Of a DNA stretch of 15,344 nt, positions 13,325 to 15,344 are shown piece by piece. Location of the stretch: contig CAZPPG010000070.1 of assembly GCA_964588385.1 (NCBI GenBank), positions 1 through 15,344 of the forward strand, in the 5' to 3' direction. How positions within the stretch are numbered: position 1 is the stretch's first letter; each line of letters starts with the position of its first letter. The position numbers and the translations under genes are program-made. A model generated the notes under the pieces. It had not been told where the DNA came from. It saw only the letters and a list, made by a program, of their open reading frames with translations, and made no database searches. Origin of the DNA: JAHBWV01 sp964588385 (GTDB lineage Bacteria; Planctomycetota; Phycisphaerae; Phycisphaerales; UBA1924).

Positions 13325-13341
13325 GTGGAAACCAGTTCCAC
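13325..13341. promoter_or_regulatory. Inverted repeat upstream of the HTH gene pair
   Basis: GTGGAA (13325-13330) and TTCCAC (13336-13341) are perfect inverted arms separated by five bases. The site lies 19 bases before the first HTH gene and next to TAATCT (13313-13318), a possible -10. It could be the operator for one of the HTH proteins. Confidence 0.45.
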
Positions 13342-13359
13342 GCTTTGGAGCATGATGCG

Positions 13360-13617
13360 ATGAGCGGTCAAACGAAGGAATCAAAGACGGGACGGCGCGA
13401 GCGGCGCGATCAAGGCGCGTTGCTCGCCCTCCCGCCCGAAGCCCCTATCACGCTGGCGGAAGCGGCGATCATTGCCTCTATCTGCCCCCGGCACCTCGCC
13501 CAAGAGCGGGCGCTCGGGCGTGGCCCGAAGTGCTACCGGCTCGGGGAGAAGGCGATCCGTACCACCGTGGGCGACGTGCTCGCGTGGGTCCGCTCGCGGG
13601 CGGAGGTGGTGGCATGA
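13360..13617 (+). CDS. Small HTH protein, AlpA/excisionase-like (first copy)
   Basis: This encodes 85 residues. A basic N-terminal tail (TKESKTGRRERRD) is followed by ITLAEAAIIASICPRHLAQERALGRGPKCYRLGEKAIRTTVGDVLAWVRSR. This pattern, HTH then a GPxxYRLG wing and a final helix with VLAWV, is that of AlpA/HTH_17 MerR-like proteins. They act as excisionases (bending att DNA) or as activators of element genes. ATG at 13360 follows GGAG (13347-13350) at 9-base spacing; the in-frame TTG at 13345 is a weaker alternative. The stop overlaps the next start by ATGA. It is the likely first gene of the right-hand operon. Confidence 0.8.
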   Translation: MSGQTKESKTGRRERRDQGALLALPPEAPITLAEAAIIASICPRHLAQERALGRGPKCYRLGEKAIRTTVGDVLAWVRSRAEVVA

Positions 13618-13841
13618 GCACCGCCTACCCCGGCCCCATTGATGAGGCGCGGTTCCTCACCGTCGCGCAAGCCGCGTCTATCACGTCGCTTTCAGAGAAG
13701 ACGATCCGAAACCTCATGGACCGTGGGGAGATTCCCTTCGTCCGCATCGGCAACTCGATTCGCATTCCCCTCCGTTGGCGCGACGAACTTCTCGCGCGGG
13801 CGGGTTCGCACCGTCCCGACGAAGGGAGCGCCGGAGCGTGA
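13614..13841 (+). CDS. Small HTH protein, excisionase family (second copy)
   Basis: This encodes 75 residues. After 12 residues comes FLTVAQAASITSLSEKTIRNLMDRGEIPFVRIGNSIRIPLRWRDELLA, a near-textbook excisionase/HTH_17 domain (MerR-like HTH, RGEIPFVRIG wing, IRIPL strand). It starts with ATG (13614) preceded by GGAGG (13602-13606), overlapping the previous stop. Two different HTH_17-type proteins in tandem suggest one controls excision and the other transcription or replication; the sequence does not tell which. Its stop overlaps the following GTG. Confidence 0.86.
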   Translation: MSTAYPGPIDEARFLTVAQAASITSLSEKTIRNLMDRGEIPFVRIGNSIRIPLRWRDELLARAGSHRPDEGSAGA

Positions 13842-14224
13842 AGTCCGAACTCCGCCGCGCCATTCTGGAGCACGTCTTCGCGCATGACCACGTTTCCTTC
13901 GCGGAACTTCAGCGCGAGTTCGGCTCCCGCTTCAACCTCAAAGGGCACATGGCCCTCACCCCCGAGTCCTACCCGACGATCCTGTATTGGGCGGGCATGA
14001 GCGCGGAGTTCTGCGACACGATCCGCGAACTCACCGCCGAACGTGGGCCGCTCGTGAAGGTTCCGTGCCCCGTGCTCGTGTACCTCATCGACGGTTTCAC
14101 CCTCACGCTTCCGATTGTGAAGCGACCCATCGCGTACAAGTCGGATCATTGGTTACCCGTCATTCTGCGCCCGCGTGCGCGATGCGAAGAGGAGGAGCGG
14201 AAGGGACGGGCCGCGCGAGCATGA
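13838..14224 (+). CDS. Unknown 128-residue element protein
   Basis: This encodes 128 residues of no recognised family. The GTG start (13838-13840) overlaps the upstream TGA and is preceded by GGAG. The N-terminal part (ELRRAILEHVFAHDHVSFAELQREFGSRF) could be a small winged-helix or helical DNA-binding unit. The middle has TILYWAGMSAEFCDTIRELTAERG and a strand-rich VPCPVLVYLIDGFTLTLPIV. The tail is very basic (RPRARCEEEERKGRAARA). No signal or membrane helix is evident. Placed between an HTH protein and the primase with overlapping codons on both sides, it is probably made with them and could be a replication accessory. This is inference. Confidence 0.7.
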   Translation: MKSELRRAILEHVFAHDHVSFAELQREFGSRFNLKGHMALTPESYPTILYWAGMSAEFCDTIRELTAERGPLVKVPCPVLVYLIDGFTLTLPIVKRPIAYKSDHWLPVILRPRARCEEEERKGRAARA

Positions 14225-15344
14225 GCACCTCTCCGGCCCAACCCTCCGCTTCCTACGCCGCGTGCGCGCCGTACACGAGCGTTGAAGGCATCTCGCCCCG
14301 CGCGGCCGACATCGCGGCATTCCTCCGTTTGTGGCCCCAAACGCGGTTCGTGGTGGCCCTCCTCAACCCGGAGGCGAAGCAAGCCCTCGCGTTCACGTTC
14401 ACGCGGGCGGAGATTGACGCGAACGCGGCGGGCATTGCGAAGGCGAACGCTGGCGGGTGGAACGCATACTTCCGGCCCAACGGCTACGGCTCCGATGCCG
14501 ACTTCACCGGCTCCACTCACCCGGAGAAGGCGGACGTTCGCGTGGGCTTCGTATCGCACATCGACGCGGACGCGCCCCCGGAGTTGAAGACGGACGCGGA
14601 GCGGTTCGCATGGTGCGAGGGCAAGGCGAAGGAACTTGAAGGCGACGGCGCGTCGCTCGTGTGGTTCACCGGAGGCGGGGTGCAAGCCGCGAAGTTCCTC
14701 CGCGAGCCGATCATTCTGGGCGCTGACGGCACCGCCCATGAGGAGTTTGAGGAGGCGAACGTCGCGTGGGCCAACGCTCGCGGGGGCGATCATTGCCACG
14801 ATTGTTCGCACCTCCTCCGGCTCCCCGGCTCCGTGAACTGGCCGAACGCCGCGAAGCGCAAGCGGGGCCGCGTGCCCACGCTGGCCCGTCTCATCGCGGA
14901 CCACCCGGAGCGCCGCGTCGATTGGGTATCGCTCCCGCGTGAGAAGCCCAAGAGCAAGGCGAAGCCGAAGACCGGCAGCGCCCCCACCATCGACCCGGCC
15001 AAGGTGAAGCGGGTTTCGCACCCCGACGAACTCGGGGCGGGCGTCTCCGACTTGTGCAAAGTGGTGATTGCGAACGGGCACGATCCCGACTTCCCCGACC
15101 GTTGGCCCTCGCGCTCCGAAGCCCTCCTCTGGGTGGCGTGCGAACTCATGCGCTCGGGCATCCCCGATGAGACGATCTACGGAACGCTCACAAACCCCGC
15201 GTGGGGTATCTCCGCCTCCGTCCTGGACAAAGGCGCGGGAGCCGAGCGGTACGCGCTCCGCCAGATTGAGCGGGCGCGGGACAAGGTGTCCGACGATCCG
15301 GTATCCGCGATCAATCGGGACTACTTCGCGGCCACGGAGGGCGG
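14221..15344 (+). CDS. Primase-polymerase of archaeo-eukaryotic type (RepB/NrS-1-like), 3' end outside window
   Basis: At least 374 residues are encoded; the frame is open to the window edge. ATG at 14221 overlaps the previous stop (ATGA). The AEP core shows NAYFRPNG (81-88), the metal-binding HIDAD (113-117), FTGGGVQ (149-155) and HLLRLPGSVNWPNAAKRKRGR (197-217), the typical RLPG-N-x-K/R strand. A linker rich in Lys and Pro (240-256) is followed by a small helical domain (about 297-355, EALLWVACELMRSGIPDETI and RYALRQIERARDKV) as in NrS-1-type and plasmid primases. The final NRDYFAATEGG resembles the lead-in of an SF3/D5 helicase, so a fused helicase probably follows. It would prime and copy the excised element. 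Truncated only by the window. Confidence 0.88.
   Translation, partial: MSTSPAQPSASYAACAPYTSVEGISPRAADIAAFLRLWPQTRFVVALLNPEAKQALAFTFTRAEIDANAAGIAKANAGGWNAYFRPNGYGSDADFTGSTHPEKADVRVGFVSHIDADAPPELKTDAERFAWCEGKAKELEGDGASLVWFTGGGVQAAKFLREPIILGADGTAHEEFEEANVAWANARGGDHCHDCSHLLRLPGSVNWPNAAKRKRGRVPTLARLIADHPERRVDWVSLPREKPKSKAKPKTGSAPTIDPAKVKRVSHPDELGAGVSDLCKVVIANGHDPDFPDRWPSRSEALLWVACELMRSGIPDETIYGTLTNPAWGISASVLDKGAGAERYALRQIERARDKVSDDPVSAINRDYFAATEG

Noticed and set aside
14146..15081. 311-residue minus-strand frame opposite the primase
   Set aside because: It is Arg/Ala/Val-rich shadow sequence; the plus strand carries the primase motifs and overlapping start.

Overview
The window is GC-rich bacterial DNA. 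A Ser/Thr kinase fused to a TolB/PD40-type propeller, a lone FHA protein, a DUF1579 protein, csrA away from flagellar genes and a Cys-rich ArsR together suggest a Planctomycetota chromosome, perhaps Phycisphaerae-like. That placement is inferred from gene content and style only. The window has two parts: chromosome from 1 to about 11117, and the left end of an integrated mobile element from about 11150 to the right edge, where it runs out of view.

Chromosomal part. On the minus strand lie a polytopic membrane protein with an HExxH motif and C-terminal cysteines (203-1087) and an exported DUF1579 protein (1201-1863). On the plus strand are a stand-alone NifU C-terminal domain protein (2073-2306) and csrA (2516-2740). 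The csrA leader carries two hairpins with GGA in the loop, which suggests autoregulation. A strong terminator separates csrA from the convergent ndk. Upstream of ndk on the minus strand are a 2'-5' RNA ligase-like phosphodiesterase (ThpR type), a holin-superfamily (YqjE-like) membrane protein and a DUF883 (YqjD/ElaB-like) protein. Next is a compact arsenic operon (7626 down to 5191): arsR, one reading frame encoding ArsC followed in frame by ArsM, and a MIP channel. No efflux pump is present. The design implies reduction of arsenate, methylation of arsenite, and passage of neutral species through the channel. Divergent from arsR is a 923-residue membrane kinase, followed convergently by the FHA protein.

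Mobile part. A tRNA 3' half with its own terminator (minus strand, 11081-11160) marks the attachment site. Beyond it are a P4-like tyrosine integrase, an unknown 194-residue protein overlapping it by GTGA, a short regulatory gap with repeats, and a four-gene chain with overlapping stop/start codons: two small HTH (AlpA/excisionase-like) proteins, an unknown 128-residue protein and an archaeo-eukaryotic-type primase-polymerase cut by the window edge. Gln codons are mostly CAA in this part, against almost only CAG in the adjacent kinase gene, which supports foreign origin. The gene set fits an integrated plasmid or phage-satellite replicon. No capsid, conjugation or defence genes are visible before the sequence ends.
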